From the NCBI GenBank assembly GCA_022823945.1, contig JAJEBK010000003.1, forward strand, positions 32,454-96,453: a stretch of 64,000 nucleotides of DNA, read 5' to 3'. The DNA is from Anaerolineae bacterium (GTDB taxonomy: Bacteria; Chloroflexota; Anaerolineae; Aggregatilineales; Phototrophicaceae). Below, piece after piece: positions 8,284 to 16,195 of this stretch. The translations under genes were made by a program, and so were the position numbers. Numbering within the stretch: the first letter of the stretch is position 1; every line of letters starts with the position of its first letter. The notes under the pieces were generated by a model. The model had not been told where the DNA came from, searched no databases, and saw only the letters and a program-made list of their open reading frames with translations.

Positions 8284-9804
8284 CTATACATCAAACTCCA
8301 CACCCTGCGCCAGCGGCAACTCGCGTGAATAGTTGATGGTGTTGGTCTGCCGGCGCATATACCCTTTCCAGGCATCCGAGCCCGATTCGCGACCGCCGCC
8401 CGTCTCTTTCTCGCCACCGAATGCGCCGCCGATCTCTGCGCCGCTGGTGCCGATGTTGACATTGGCGATGCCGCAATCCGAGCCTGCCTGGGACAAGAAT
8501 TGCTCCGAACGCGCCAGGTCGCTGGTGAAGATGGCGCTGGACAAACCGTGTGGCACAGCATTGTGCATGGCGATGGCTTCGTCCAATGTGTCGACCGTCA
8601 TAACATACAAGATCGGCGCGAAAGTCTCGTGGCAGACCAGCGGAGTCTGGCCTGGCATGAGGATAATGGTCGGCTGCACGAAGTTTTCGCCCAGATCTGG
8701 CAGCCTGCCGCCACCGGCCAGGATTTCCCCGCCCTGTGACTTCGCCAGTTCGACTGCGTCCAGCATGGCTGCGACAGCGCCTTGATTGATCAATGGACCC
8801 ATCAGCACGCCGGGCTGCATGGGATCGCCAACGCGCACCGACCGATAAGCCCCCGCGAGTCGCTCGCAAAGCTCGTCGGCGATGCCACTTTGAACGATCA
8901 AGCGGCGGGTGCTGGTGCAGCGCTGTCCAGCCGTGCCAACTGCGCCGAAGACGATAGCTCGCGTGGCCAAGTCCAGATCGGCATCGTCGCTAACAATGAT
9001 GGCATTGTTGCCGCCCAGTTCCAGTATGCTGCGCCCCAGCCGCCCCGCGACGCGCCCAGCCACCTGCCTGCCCACCGCGGTCGAACCCGTGAAGCTGATC
9101 AAGGGCAGGCGCGCGTCATCGACCAGACGTTCACCGACGCTCTCGTCCCCGCCGATGACCAGATTGAAGACGCCTGCACAGCCGTGTCGCGCCATCACGC
9201 GGTTGCAAATATGCTGGACGGCGATAGCTGTCAGTGGTGTAGTCGGCGACGGTTTCCAGATCATGGTATCGCCGCAAACCGCCGCGATCGCCGCATTCCA
9301 CGACCACACCGCCAGCGGGAAGTTGAAAGCCGTGATGATGCCGATTGCGCCCAGCGGATGCCACTGCTCGATCATGCGATGACTCGCTCGCTCGCTGTGC
9401 ATGGCCAAACCATAGAGCTGGCGCGACAAGCCCACAGCGAAATCGCAGATGTCGATCATCTCCTGGACTTCGCCCAAGCCTTCGCTGCGGATTTTGCCAT
9501 TTTCCAGCGCAATCAGCTCGCCCAACGCTTGTTTGTAGCGCCGCAATTCATTGCCCAACTCGCGGATGACTTCGCCGCGTTTGGGCGCCGGCCGCATGCG
9601 CCAACTGCGAAAAGCCGACACAGCTTCAGAAACGACTCGCTCATAATCGGCGCTGGTCGCCTGGGCAACTGTCCCGATCGGCGCGTTGGTGGCGGGATTC
9701 AGCGAAACCAACTGCTCACCGCCGCCTGTCCAGCCATCTGTCCCTGTGCAGGTGCCGGGGTTGATCGCTTTGATGCCCAGCGCGTTCAGAATGTCGTTCA
9801 TCAT
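8284..9804 (-). CDS. Aldehyde dehydrogenase, ALDH7 (alpha-aminoadipic semialdehyde) type
   Basis: 506 residues. NAD(P)+-dependent ALDH with catalytic Cys296 in GTAGQRCTSTRRL, general base Glu262 in LELGGNNAI, the AITAFNFP-type loop near 157-163 (IITAFNFPLAVWSWN), and the WKPSPTTPLTA cofactor segment. N-terminal and C-terminal features (VSLNPATNAPIG; FGGEKETGGGRESGSDAWKGYMRRQT) match the ALDH7A1/antiquitin group, which oxidises alpha-aminoadipic semialdehyde (piperideine-6-carboxylate) in lysine catabolism. The start may be the first or second of two adjacent ATGs. It follows tsaB by 54 bases in the same direction, so may be transcribed with it. No other lysine-degradation genes are near. Confidence 0.87.
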   Translation of the reverse strand: MMNDILNALGIKAINPGTCTGTDGWTGGGEQLVSLNPATNAPIGTVAQATSADYERVVSEAVSAFRSWRMRPAPKRGEVIRELGNELRRYKQALGELIALENGKIRSEGLGEVQEMIDICDFAVGLSRQLYGLAMHSERASHRMIEQWHPLGAIGIITAFNFPLAVWSWNAAIAAVCGDTMIWKPSPTTPLTAIAVQHICNRVMARHGCAGVFNLVIGGDESVGERLVDDARLPLISFTGSTAVGRQVAGRVAGRLGRSILELGGNNAIIVSDDADLDLATRAIVFGAVGTAGQRCTSTRRLIVQSGIADELCERLAGAYRSVRVGDPMQPGVLMGPLINQGAVAAMLDAVELAKSQGGEILAGGGRLPDLGENFVQPTIILMPGQTPLVCHETFAPILYVMTVDTLDEAIAMHNAVPHGLSSAIFTSDLARSEQFLSQAGSDCGIANVNIGTSGAEIGGAFGGEKETGGGRESGSDAWKGYMRRQTNTINYSRELPLAQGVEFDV

Positions 9805-9858
9805 ATCTTTCTCGCTTCCTTGCGTTCGGATTATTTGGACGGAAAATTGTTGCCAGCT

Positions 9859-10524
9859 TCAGGGTCCTTGCAGATATATCGGGACGACGCGCCCGGCGGA
9901 GAAGGAATGCGCGCCTTTTTCACGCAGACGCGCCCAGGCAATCTGCGCCATGTGCCCCGCCCGCCGCAATCGCAATGGCGCTGGCACAATTGTATGATCG
10001 GGATTCGCGCGGATCATCGCCAAGCCTTCCGCCGAAATCTCGCCGGTGAAGAGCATTGGTCTCGCATAATCCGCGAGCACCTGCTGCCAATCGCCGATTT
10101 TTGCTGGCTGGCTTTCTGCCCAGCGATTGCCCATCGGCCAATACTCGGCATAGATGATGCGCTTTCTGCCCGCTGGCAACACAACGAGCATGGACGGCGA
10201 TTCTCGATAGTGGGGGACGGCGGCAACCAGCGTTTCCATTGTTGTCACTGGCACAAGCGGCAGGTCGCGGGCGGCTGCCAAGCCCTTTGCCACAGCCACG
10301 CCGATGCGCACGCCGGTATACGAACCTGGTCCAGCCGCAACTGCCAGCGCCGTCAGGTCCTCCGATGTGATGCCGATCTGCCGAATGGTCTGGGCGATCA
10401 ATGGCGCCAGTTGGGCATTGTGTCTGCGCCCCGCCAATTGCGTGCATTCTGCCAGCAGCCTGTCACCATCGTGCAGGGCAATGCTCATTATTTGCGTGGC
10501 TGTGTCGATGGCCAGCAAGCTCAT
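9859..10524 (-). CDS. tsaB: tRNA threonylcarbamoyladenosine biosynthesis protein TsaB
   Basis: 221 residues. Inactive-kinase-fold partner of TsaD in making t6A on ANN-decoding tRNAs. Seen: LLAIDTATQIMSIAL at the N-terminus, the HNAQLAPLIAQTI segment near 35-47, and the family hallmark AVAAGPGSYTGVRIGVAVAKGLA near 61-83. It overlaps tsaE by four bases (ATGA at 10521-10524), so the two are translationally coupled. TsaD and TsaC are elsewhere. Length is usual for TsaB. Confidence 0.93.
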   Translation of the reverse strand: MSLLAIDTATQIMSIALHDGDRLLAECTQLAGRRHNAQLAPLIAQTIRQIGITSEDLTALAVAAGPGSYTGVRIGVAVAKGLAAARDLPLVPVTTMETLVAAVPHYRESPSMLVVLPAGRKRIIYAEYWPMGNRWAESQPAKIGDWQQVLADYARPMLFTGEISAEGLAMIRANPDHTIVPAPLRLRRAGHMAQIAWARLREKGAHSFSAGRVVPIYLQGP

Positions 10525-11006
10525 GCAGCATCACTTTCCAGCGCGCGCAAAAAATCCGCCAGCAGCGAGATATGCCGATCGCCCATTGCCTGGCAATGCA
10601 GGTCGCGCCTGGATTCGCCGCGAATATCGAAGTCAATCCACAAGCGCTCGCTGGGCAAGAATGGCTCGATGCGTTCCGCCCACTCAATGATGACAGCGCC
10701 GCTGCCATCCAGAATGTCGTCTATGCCCAGGCTTTGCGCTGCTTGTGGATTGCCCAGGCGGTAGCAATCCAGATGATAGAGCCGCGTTTCGTACTGCGCG
10801 CGCCGATGTTCATGCACGAGGTTGTAGCTGGGGCTGGTCAACTGTGTCTGCGCGCCATAACCGACGCCGATGCCGCGGCACAAGCATGTCTTGCCCGCGC
10901 CCAGCCCGCCCGACAAACATACGACATCCCCCGCCGTCAGCAAGGCACCCAGTTTTCTGCCCAATCGCGAAGTTGCCGCCGGCGAGTTGCTGCGCAGGAG
11001 TATCAT
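10521..11006 (-). CDS. tsaE: tRNA threonylcarbamoyladenosine biosynthesis ATPase TsaE
   Basis: 161 residues. P-loop ATPase required for the TsaBD cycle. Walker A SGGLGAGKTCLCRGI at about residues 32-46, then the family motif TSPSYNLVHEH (58-68), LYHLDCYRL (76-84) and VIIEWAERI near 105-113 (normally WxE, needed for activity). Overlaps tsaB at its 3' end and the upstream membrane-protein gene at its 5' end, each by an ATGA, so three genes are coupled. Confidence 0.93.
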   Translation of the reverse strand: MILLRSNSPAATSRLGRKLGALLTAGDVVCLSGGLGAGKTCLCRGIGVGYGAQTQLTSPSYNLVHEHRRAQYETRLYHLDCYRLGNPQAAQSLGIDDILDGSGAVIIEWAERIEPFLPSERLWIDFDIRGESRRDLHCQAMGDRHISLLADFLRALESDAA

Positions 11007-12745
11007 GACAGCCGCTTCAACACGACGATCGCGCCGAATCGCTTGACATGATAGCTTGTCGTGTCATACCGAGCAGAACCGGGCTGCGAAGTGACCACAT
11101 AATCCGCGTCCGCCGCCAAACCCAGCGGGTGATCATTGCGGTTGCGCAAGCCATGTTGCGACTCCAGCAGAAAGTCGTAAGCCATGCCCATGCCATACAT
11201 GGGGTCGATGCTGTGCCAGGGCACGATCCACCACTGCTGCGCCAGCTCGGGCAGCATATCGTAGCTGATGGTGAGCGCCGCGCCCCCATCCCAATCGTCG
11301 CCGATAAAGGCTGTGGCCGCCTCGATGCTGTGGTAGAGGCTCATGTTGTGCGCCGAATGCAGGCTGGCATCGTGCCCGGCAACGCGCAGCACGCGGTCGA
11401 GGCTGTTGAGGCTCGCCCAAATCAAAACGAGCGCCAGGCACACGCGCATGATCTGCCGCCGTTCTCCCACCAGACAGCGCAGGCCATAGGCGCAGACCAG
11501 GTATTGCAGGCAGAGCAGGCTCGTATAATAGCTGGCATTTTCGTCCGGCGTCGCCCGCACCACGAGCAAGCCAGCCAACAAGCCCAGCATCACCAGCATC
11601 GCCAGCAGCGTGCGGCCGGCGGCCGACTCGCATAAAAGCGCGGGAATCGCCGTTATGCTGCGCCAATTCCTCCGGCAGCGGACGAGAGCAAAGCCGCAGC
11701 CGATCCAGAAACAGGCTTCCAGCGCCACTTGCAACGCGACTTCCAGCGGGACTAACGAGGGCAGCTGGGCGCGCAGGCTAAGAAGCTCGCCCTGGAAGGG
11801 CAGACGCAGGGCGATCAGCGCATGCCCGGGCAAGCTCAGCGCATAATGGATGCCGCTCTGTAACCGCCCCTCGGGCAGCGCTGGTTCGGGCGGGGGCGCT
11901 TCAGCGGCATGCGGGGCATCGGCCTGGCTGCTCGGCGCTTCTGGCTTGAGATGGGCATATTGCGCCAACGTCTGCGTGTCAATGCGGTGGCTGCGCGTGA
12001 AGAATGCGCGCAAATCGGCGAATTCCTGCCCGACTTCAAAGACCAGATAGGGCGTCAGCATGGCAACCGAAAGCAGCGCGCCTGCCGCCACGCCACGCGC
12101 ATTCCAGGGCAAGCGCAGGATCAGCCACAGCGCCGCCAGCACGCCAAAGAACAGCACCGCCGAAAAATGCGTCATGAAAGCCGCTGTCGCCACCAGCCAG
12201 GTCAACGCGACGAAGCCGGCGCGTCCAGTGACTTTCCAGCGATAGAGGTAGTAGACAAAAAACACGCCGAAGCCGGGCAGCAGCAATTGCGCCCAAGCGG
12301 TGTAGGCGCTGCTGATGCCGATCTGGCTATAGGTGAAGAGGGTGGCGGCGATCATGCCCGCTCGCTCGTCGATGAATTCCACCCCCAGTCGATAAGCCGC
12401 AAATGTCGCCAGCAGGTTGAATGCCAACTGCGTGCCGATCAGCACCGTCGGCACATGGCGCGTCAACAGCAGAGCCGGCAGCTGCAGCCAGACCAGGAAA
12501 GGCAGATTATAGGCGGCGACGCTGGACAAAGTGCCGACCACCGGGAATGCGCCGCCATCCAGCCAGGCAGAGCCACGCGCGATCAGCGGCACATAATCGG
12601 CTTCCCACACCAGCAATTGCGCCGCAACCAGCTTCACGCCGATGCTGGCAGCGATCAAAAGCCAGAATGCAGCCTGACAGAAGCGGATTTGCGGGGGGCG
12701 TGGCATGGGACGGGTGGTTTTCCAATTCGGCAGCCGAAAAAACAT
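11003..12745 (-). CDS. Polytopic membrane protein, GT-C glycosyltransferase-like
   Basis: About 580 residues from ATG 12745; another in-frame ATG at 12706 (MPRPPQIRF) is as likely, and further upstream codons run into a repeat. Roughly 12 hydrophobic segments. The first extracytoplasmic loop after segment 1 begins WEADYVPLIARGSAWLDGGAFPVVG, a position where ArnT/PMT-type GT-C enzymes carry their catalytic acids; the E-A-D triplet is a candidate. A Pro/Ala-rich linker (APPPEPALPEG) splits the membrane part, and the last 100 residues form a soluble extracytoplasmic domain (ALTISYDMLPELAQQWW). These are the marks of lipid-linked-sugar-dependent transferases, but acceptor and sugar are unknown. 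Ends in an ATGA overlap with tsaE. Confidence 0.6.
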   Translation of the reverse strand: MFFRLPNWKTTRPMPRPPQIRFCQAAFWLLIAASIGVKLVAAQLLVWEADYVPLIARGSAWLDGGAFPVVGTLSSVAAYNLPFLVWLQLPALLLTRHVPTVLIGTQLAFNLLATFAAYRLGVEFIDERAGMIAATLFTYSQIGISSAYTAWAQLLLPGFGVFFVYYLYRWKVTGRAGFVALTWLVATAAFMTHFSAVLFFGVLAALWLILRLPWNARGVAAGALLSVAMLTPYLVFEVGQEFADLRAFFTRSHRIDTQTLAQYAHLKPEAPSSQADAPHAAEAPPPEPALPEGRLQSGIHYALSLPGHALIALRLPFQGELLSLRAQLPSLVPLEVALQVALEACFWIGCGFALVRCRRNWRSITAIPALLCESAAGRTLLAMLVMLGLLAGLLVVRATPDENASYYTSLLCLQYLVCAYGLRCLVGERRQIMRVCLALVLIWASLNSLDRVLRVAGHDASLHSAHNMSLYHSIEAATAFIGDDWDGGAALTISYDMLPELAQQWWIVPWHSIDPMYGMGMAYDFLLESQHGLRNRNDHPLGLAADADYVVTSQPGSARYDTTSYHVKRFGAIVVLKRLS

Positions 12746-13065
12746 TATAGCAGTGGCGCTGGGCGACAGGCAGTCGCTGCCAATTAATCTGCCACTGAAG
12801 TAAATCCAAGTCGGTGATTGAAAAAGCGTAACCACCGAGTACACCGAGTCTGAGAGAGTACACAGAGATTATAAGTTGGGTTTTTCTCTGTGCCTTTGTG
12901 CCTCTGTGGCAATTGGATGTTGCACAACTTGCTTGCATTACCTTCTAATTTGAAACGATATAGTCTGCGCTTGGCCAGGGTGACCGGCAGGGCAGGCTTG
13001 AGCGGCGCGCCCACATCGTCTATACTCCGCCGCGACAACCATTCCCCTGAATTCTGCGAGGCACG
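12746..13065. repeat. Intergenic stretch with ACCGAG/CTCTGTG repeat (family C)
   Basis: Between divergent genes. About 12829-12911 carries ACCACCGAGTACACCGAGT, AGAGTACACAGAG, TTTTTCTCTGTGCCTTTGTG and CCTCTGTGGC: an interrupted palindrome made of ACC(A)CAGAG-type and CTCTGTGG-type units. A fuller relative is at 57465-57547. The rest holds a TCTATACTCC -10-like element about 45 bases before the roadblock gene. Nothing else seen. Confidence 0.75.
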
Positions 13066-13446
13066 ATGCAAAGCCCAGACCGCAGCCCCGCCCTGCAAGA
13101 AACGCTGCGCCGCTTGACTTCGGTGGCAGAAGGCATCGCTGCCTGCGCTGTCTTCGCTGCCGAGGGCTTTGCCATCGCCGCGCATCCCGACGCGGGCGAT
13201 GATGCCGCGCAGCTCTCCGCGATTTGCGCGAACCTGGCTTTCACCGCCGACGGCGCGATGAAACGGCTGGCGCAGGGCAGACTGGCGCGCCTGCTGCTGG
13301 ATGCCGAACATGGCACTTTGCTTTGCTGCAAAAGTGGCGAAGCCTGGCTGGCCGCGCTCATCGAAAAAGATGCCAGCCTGGCGCATGCGCTCTTCGCCGC
13401 CCAGAAAGCCAGCGAAGCTATCGAGTCAATCCTGGCTGGCGAATGA
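13066..13446 (+). CDS. Roadblock/LC7 domain protein
   Basis: 126 residues from ATG 13066. Roadblock/LC7 folds (MglB-like) usually act as partners or activators of small Ras-like GTPases. Seen: ALQETLRRLTSVAEGIAACAVFAAEGFAIAA at the N-terminus, the usual start helix and first strand with the DG-type turn replaced by EG, then an Ala-rich helix and a strand (GTLLCCKSGEAWLAALI) near 85-101 and a final helix. A single domain makes the whole protein. No GTPase gene is beside it; the convergent neighbour is a GNAT gene eight bases away. Confidence 0.78.
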   Translation: MQSPDRSPALQETLRRLTSVAEGIAACAVFAAEGFAIAAHPDAGDDAAQLSAICANLAFTADGAMKRLAQGRLARLLLDAEHGTLLCCKSGEAWLAALIEKDASLAHALFAAQKASEAIESILAGE

Positions 13447-13454
13447 AAGCGGCT

Positions 13455-14012
13455 TCAAATTTCTGCGAAGGCATTGTGAAAACGAACATGACCGCGCGCC
13501 GACCCCAAAGTCTCATCATCCAGGACCGCCACCATGAAGTGCTCGTGAGCGCCGCCCGGCTGCACATAATCGCTGCCGAAGCCCAATGGCAGCGCCGGCA
13601 CAAATCCAAAACGCGGATAATAGCTGCGATGCCCGACCAAAAACAGCAAGCCATATCCCGCCGCGCGCATGGCAGCCAAGCCCGCCCAGACCAGCGCCGA
13701 GCCTATGCCCTGCCTTTGTCGCGCCGGCAAAACCGCGATCGGTCCCAGCGCCGGGAAGCGACACACCCGCGCGCCATCATCAACATGGGCCAGGCTGTAG
13801 GCGGCTTGCCCAACCAGTTCATCGTCCAGCAGCGCGGCATGCGAAAGCAGCAGAGCGCCCTCAGCGCGCAGACGGTCGAGAAGGCGGGCTTCGTCAGCGC
13901 GCCCAAATGCCGCCTGCACCAGTGCGTGCAGCCGTGGGATATCGCGCGGCTCTTCCGGGCGAATGCGCAGATTGGGCAGATCCGCCGCGAGCCTGGAATG
14001 TTCTAATGCCAT
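13455..14012 (-). CDS. GNAT family N-acetyltransferase
   Basis: 185 residues if started at ATG 14012 (MALEHSRLAADLPNLRIRPE). YhbS-like GNAT: IRPEEPRDIPRLHALVQAAFG at the start, then a strand GARVCRFPALGPIAVLPARQRQGIGSALV near 88-116, whose R-Q-R-Q-G-I-G is the acetyl-CoA pyrophosphate loop (Q/RxxGxG/A), and the LFLVGHRSYYPRFGFVPA segment near 128-145 seen in YhbS-type proteins. Substrate unknown. The start codon overlaps by two bases, on the opposite strand, the start of the DDN-like gene to its right, leaving no room for a separate ribosome site outside the other gene. Confidence 0.82.
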   Translation of the reverse strand: MALEHSRLAADLPNLRIRPEEPRDIPRLHALVQAAFGRADEARLLDRLRAEGALLLSHAALLDDELVGQAAYSLAHVDDGARVCRFPALGPIAVLPARQRQGIGSALVWAGLAAMRAAGYGLLFLVGHRSYYPRFGFVPALPLGFGSDYVQPGGAHEHFMVAVLDDETLGSARGHVRFHNAFAEI

Positions 14013-14322
14013 GACAAGCCCCGAAGTCTTCCTGTATCTCACCACGCGCGGACACCGCAGTGGCAAGCCACATGAAATCGAAATCTGGTTTGTCGAATAT
14101 GACGACGCCTATTATATCGTATCCGAGAAGCGGGAGGCCGCCCACTGGGTGCAGAACCTGCGCGCCCAGCCAGCTGTCCACTTCCATCTGAGCAACGAGT
14201 CCAGCCGCGCCGCGCATGCCAGCATCGCCGATGATCCTGCGCTGATCGCCGCCGTCAAAGCCAAAATGGCTGCCAAATACGGCTGGAGCAATGGGCTGGT
14301 GGTGAAGATCGCGCCTGCTTAG
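14011..14322 (+). CDS. Short deazaflavin-dependent nitroreductase (DUF385)-like protein
   Basis: 103 residues from ATG 14011. Family pattern: VFLYLTTRGHRSGKPHEIEIWFVEYDDAYYIVSEKREAAHWVQNLRAQPAVHFHL, that is T.GR.SG..R.....(42 residues)...A.W..NL.A.P.V. The short type often lacks an N-terminal membrane-binding segment. It shares fold and likely cofactor with the protein at 7682 but is half its length. Start overlaps head-on with the GNAT gene. A longer in-frame start at 13963 would lie inside the GNAT gene and has no support. Confidence 0.78.
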   Translation: MTSPEVFLYLTTRGHRSGKPHEIEIWFVEYDDAYYIVSEKREAAHWVQNLRAQPAVHFHLSNESSRAAHASIADDPALIAAVKAKMAAKYGWSNGLVVKIAPA

Positions 14323-14497
14323 GTCTTTTTTAAGCCCGCCTTGCTTTGCTGGTCTGTGGATTGGCAGTACGGACATTGGCTCAACTCTATATTCTACAGC
14401 AGCCACAGCATTCGACATTCCTTACTTTTTTCGTATGTCATGGTAACATCAATTGAATGGCTAGCCAGTCAATTTGTTGCCAAGAAGGTGCTGACCA

Positions 14498-15958
14498 ATG
14501 TACGCCAAATGCCTTGCTTTGTTTGTCGTGTGTATGTTGCTATTGGGCGTCGCCTCCGCGCAGCCTTTTTCTATTCACGCCAACAGAGGCTTGAACCTGC
14601 GGGCCGCGCCCAGCCTCAATGCCGAAATCGCGGACACTGTGCCATCGGGCAGCATTCTGCAAGTCGTGGGCAAGTTACATCGCTGGCTGAAGATCGACCG
14701 CAATGGCAGGGAGGTTTGGCTGGCGGATTGGACCGATTTCAGCCGTGTCGACAGCAGCGAGGCGACGGAAGCTCAGCAGCCGACAACACCTGTCGACAAC
14801 TGCTGTGGCATCGACCGACAATGCCAAAGCGAGGCGGAATGGGAGGCCGGCTATTGGGCGTATCAGAACGGGCAGTGCCCCGCGTCCGCCCAACCTCAGC
14901 CAGTGACGCCCGCGCAACCTGTGGCCAGCGCGCCGGCGAATGTAGACAACTGCTGCCATGTTGATCGGCAATGCCAAAGCGACCAGGATTGGATTGTCGG
15001 CTTCTATGCGTTTCGGAACGGGAAGTGCCCCGCGTCCGCTCAGCCGCAGCCAGCGACACCCGCCCAATTCGCAGCAAACACGTCGGCAAATGTAGACAAC
15101 TGCTGCATCATCGATAATCTAAACTGTGTTACCGACTTTGAATGGCGACGCGGCTACTGGGCATATCAAGTCGGGCATTGCGCCGCGCCCGGCCAGCATC
15201 AGTCAACGACGCTCGCCTTGCCCGCAGCCAGCGCGCCAACAAACGGTGGCAATTGCTGTGACTCTGTTTGGCAGTGCCGGTTCGAAGAGGAAAGGGTGCA
15301 GGGTTATTGGGCTTATCAGATTAATCAGTGCGCTGGCCTCCCGCAGATTTCCGCGATCACGCTTACGGGACCCGTGCCCAGGATAGAGGGCTCGAGTCTA
15401 TTTGTTAGCACCGTCACAGCGTCGCTCAAGTGGTTGAAGAGCCTAGCTCCCGACTGGTACAACTACGTCATAACCGGAATGGACTTAATCGTTGAACTTC
15501 CCGTCCCCGTCTCCTCAGGGGATGGCGTGCACACGTGCACCGCGTACGCGAATTATCACGAAAGAAAGATCAGCGTGGAAACTTGCTGGATGCGGCGGAC
15601 TTTAGGCGGGAACTGGCCCGTCGAGTTCGATCAAGCCAGCATCGCTGCGATGCTCGCACATGAGGCTTGCCATATCCATACACATGAAGAGGGCAAATAT
15701 TTTGCGTCAGCTAACCACGAGGAAGAGGAGTGCAATAAATTCAATGGTAGCGTAGCTGGTCTCTTTGGCGGCGCCCTTGCGGTTGGTCTTGACCCGAACC
15801 GCGGGACGCTTTACTTTGAAAAAGAAGACATATTGAGCAAGATCAGACGTTACTGCTCTGCAGGGTATAGAGCAGATCTGTTTTGTCCGACGCTTCAAAA
15901 ACTGGAAAGCGACTGGAGAAATGTGCCATACGCGGTCTTTCCACCTGGCGGCGCCTGA
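14498..15958 (+). CDS. Secreted SH3b protein with four Cys-Cys repeats and an HEXXH metallopeptidase-like domain
   Basis: 486 residues. Signal peptide about 1-21 (LFVVCMLLLGVASAQ). SH3b domain about 24-85 (GLNLRAAPSLNAEIADTVPSG...WLADWTDF). Four repeats of about 50 residues start at 101, 151, 201 and 252: N-C-C-x4-6-Q-C...W-x2-G-Y/F-W/Y-A-Y/F-Q-x2-Q-C, each with four Cys, joined by Pro/Gln/Thr-rich linkers. The C-terminal domain (about 300-480) has MLAHEACHIHTHEEG, an HEXXH at 388-392 (H-E-A-C-H), with a run of Glu at 408-411 that could give the third zinc ligand as in gluzincins. The Cys pairs suggest disulfides outside the cell. I do not know a named family with this order. AAGAAGGTG lies before the ATG. 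Peptidase activity is inference from one motif. Confidence 0.75.
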   Translation: MYAKCLALFVVCMLLLGVASAQPFSIHANRGLNLRAAPSLNAEIADTVPSGSILQVVGKLHRWLKIDRNGREVWLADWTDFSRVDSSEATEAQQPTTPVDNCCGIDRQCQSEAEWEAGYWAYQNGQCPASAQPQPVTPAQPVASAPANVDNCCHVDRQCQSDQDWIVGFYAFRNGKCPASAQPQPATPAQFAANTSANVDNCCIIDNLNCVTDFEWRRGYWAYQVGHCAAPGQHQSTTLALPAASAPTNGGNCCDSVWQCRFEEERVQGYWAYQINQCAGLPQISAITLTGPVPRIEGSSLFVSTVTASLKWLKSLAPDWYNYVITGMDLIVELPVPVSSGDGVHTCTAYANYHERKISVETCWMRRTLGGNWPVEFDQASIAAMLAHEACHIHTHEEGKYFASANHEEEECNKFNGSVAGLFGGALAVGLDPNRGTLYFEKEDILSKIRRYCSAGYRADLFCPTLQKLESDWRNVPYAVFPPGGA

Positions 15959-15968
15959 GTAGTGAGCT

Positions 15969-16131
15969 TTAGCCGCTCCCGTTCTCGGGCAGGCAGACGC
16001 CGATCGTCTTGTCACGAGGTACGACAAAAGCGACGCCACGATTCGGCTCTAGCAATTCGCCCATGACAGCCCGCGCTTCATCCAGGAGCGTCGGCACCCG
16101 TTCTTTCGGCACGACCTTTTTTCTCGGGCAT
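15969..16131 (-). pseudogene. Possible small gene interrupted at an A6 tract
   Basis: On the minus strand, ATG 16131 begins MPEKK, runs into AAAAAA at 16117-16122 and, if one A is removed, continues as VVPKERVPTLLDEARAVM, then GELLEPNRGVAFVVPRDKTIG, ending at TAA 15969-15971: 53 residues. The composition (alternating hydrophobic strand, acidic helix, VVPRDKTIGVCLP) looks like a folded small protein much more than the other frames here. Without the one-base change it is not open. It may be a degraded gene, a sequencing error, or chance. No family recognised. Confidence 0.35.
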
Positions 16132-16195
16132 TTGCCCCGGTTGCCAAATCTGCGCTACCATCAGGTTGAGCGCAGGCGCATTATGAGGCACTCCT

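Noticed and set aside
8782..10764. A 660-codon open frame on the plus strand
   Set aside because: It lies opposite the aldehyde dehydrogenase, tsaB and tsaE genes, which have full motif sets; long antisense frames are expected in this high-GC sequence, and the translation has no recognisable domain.
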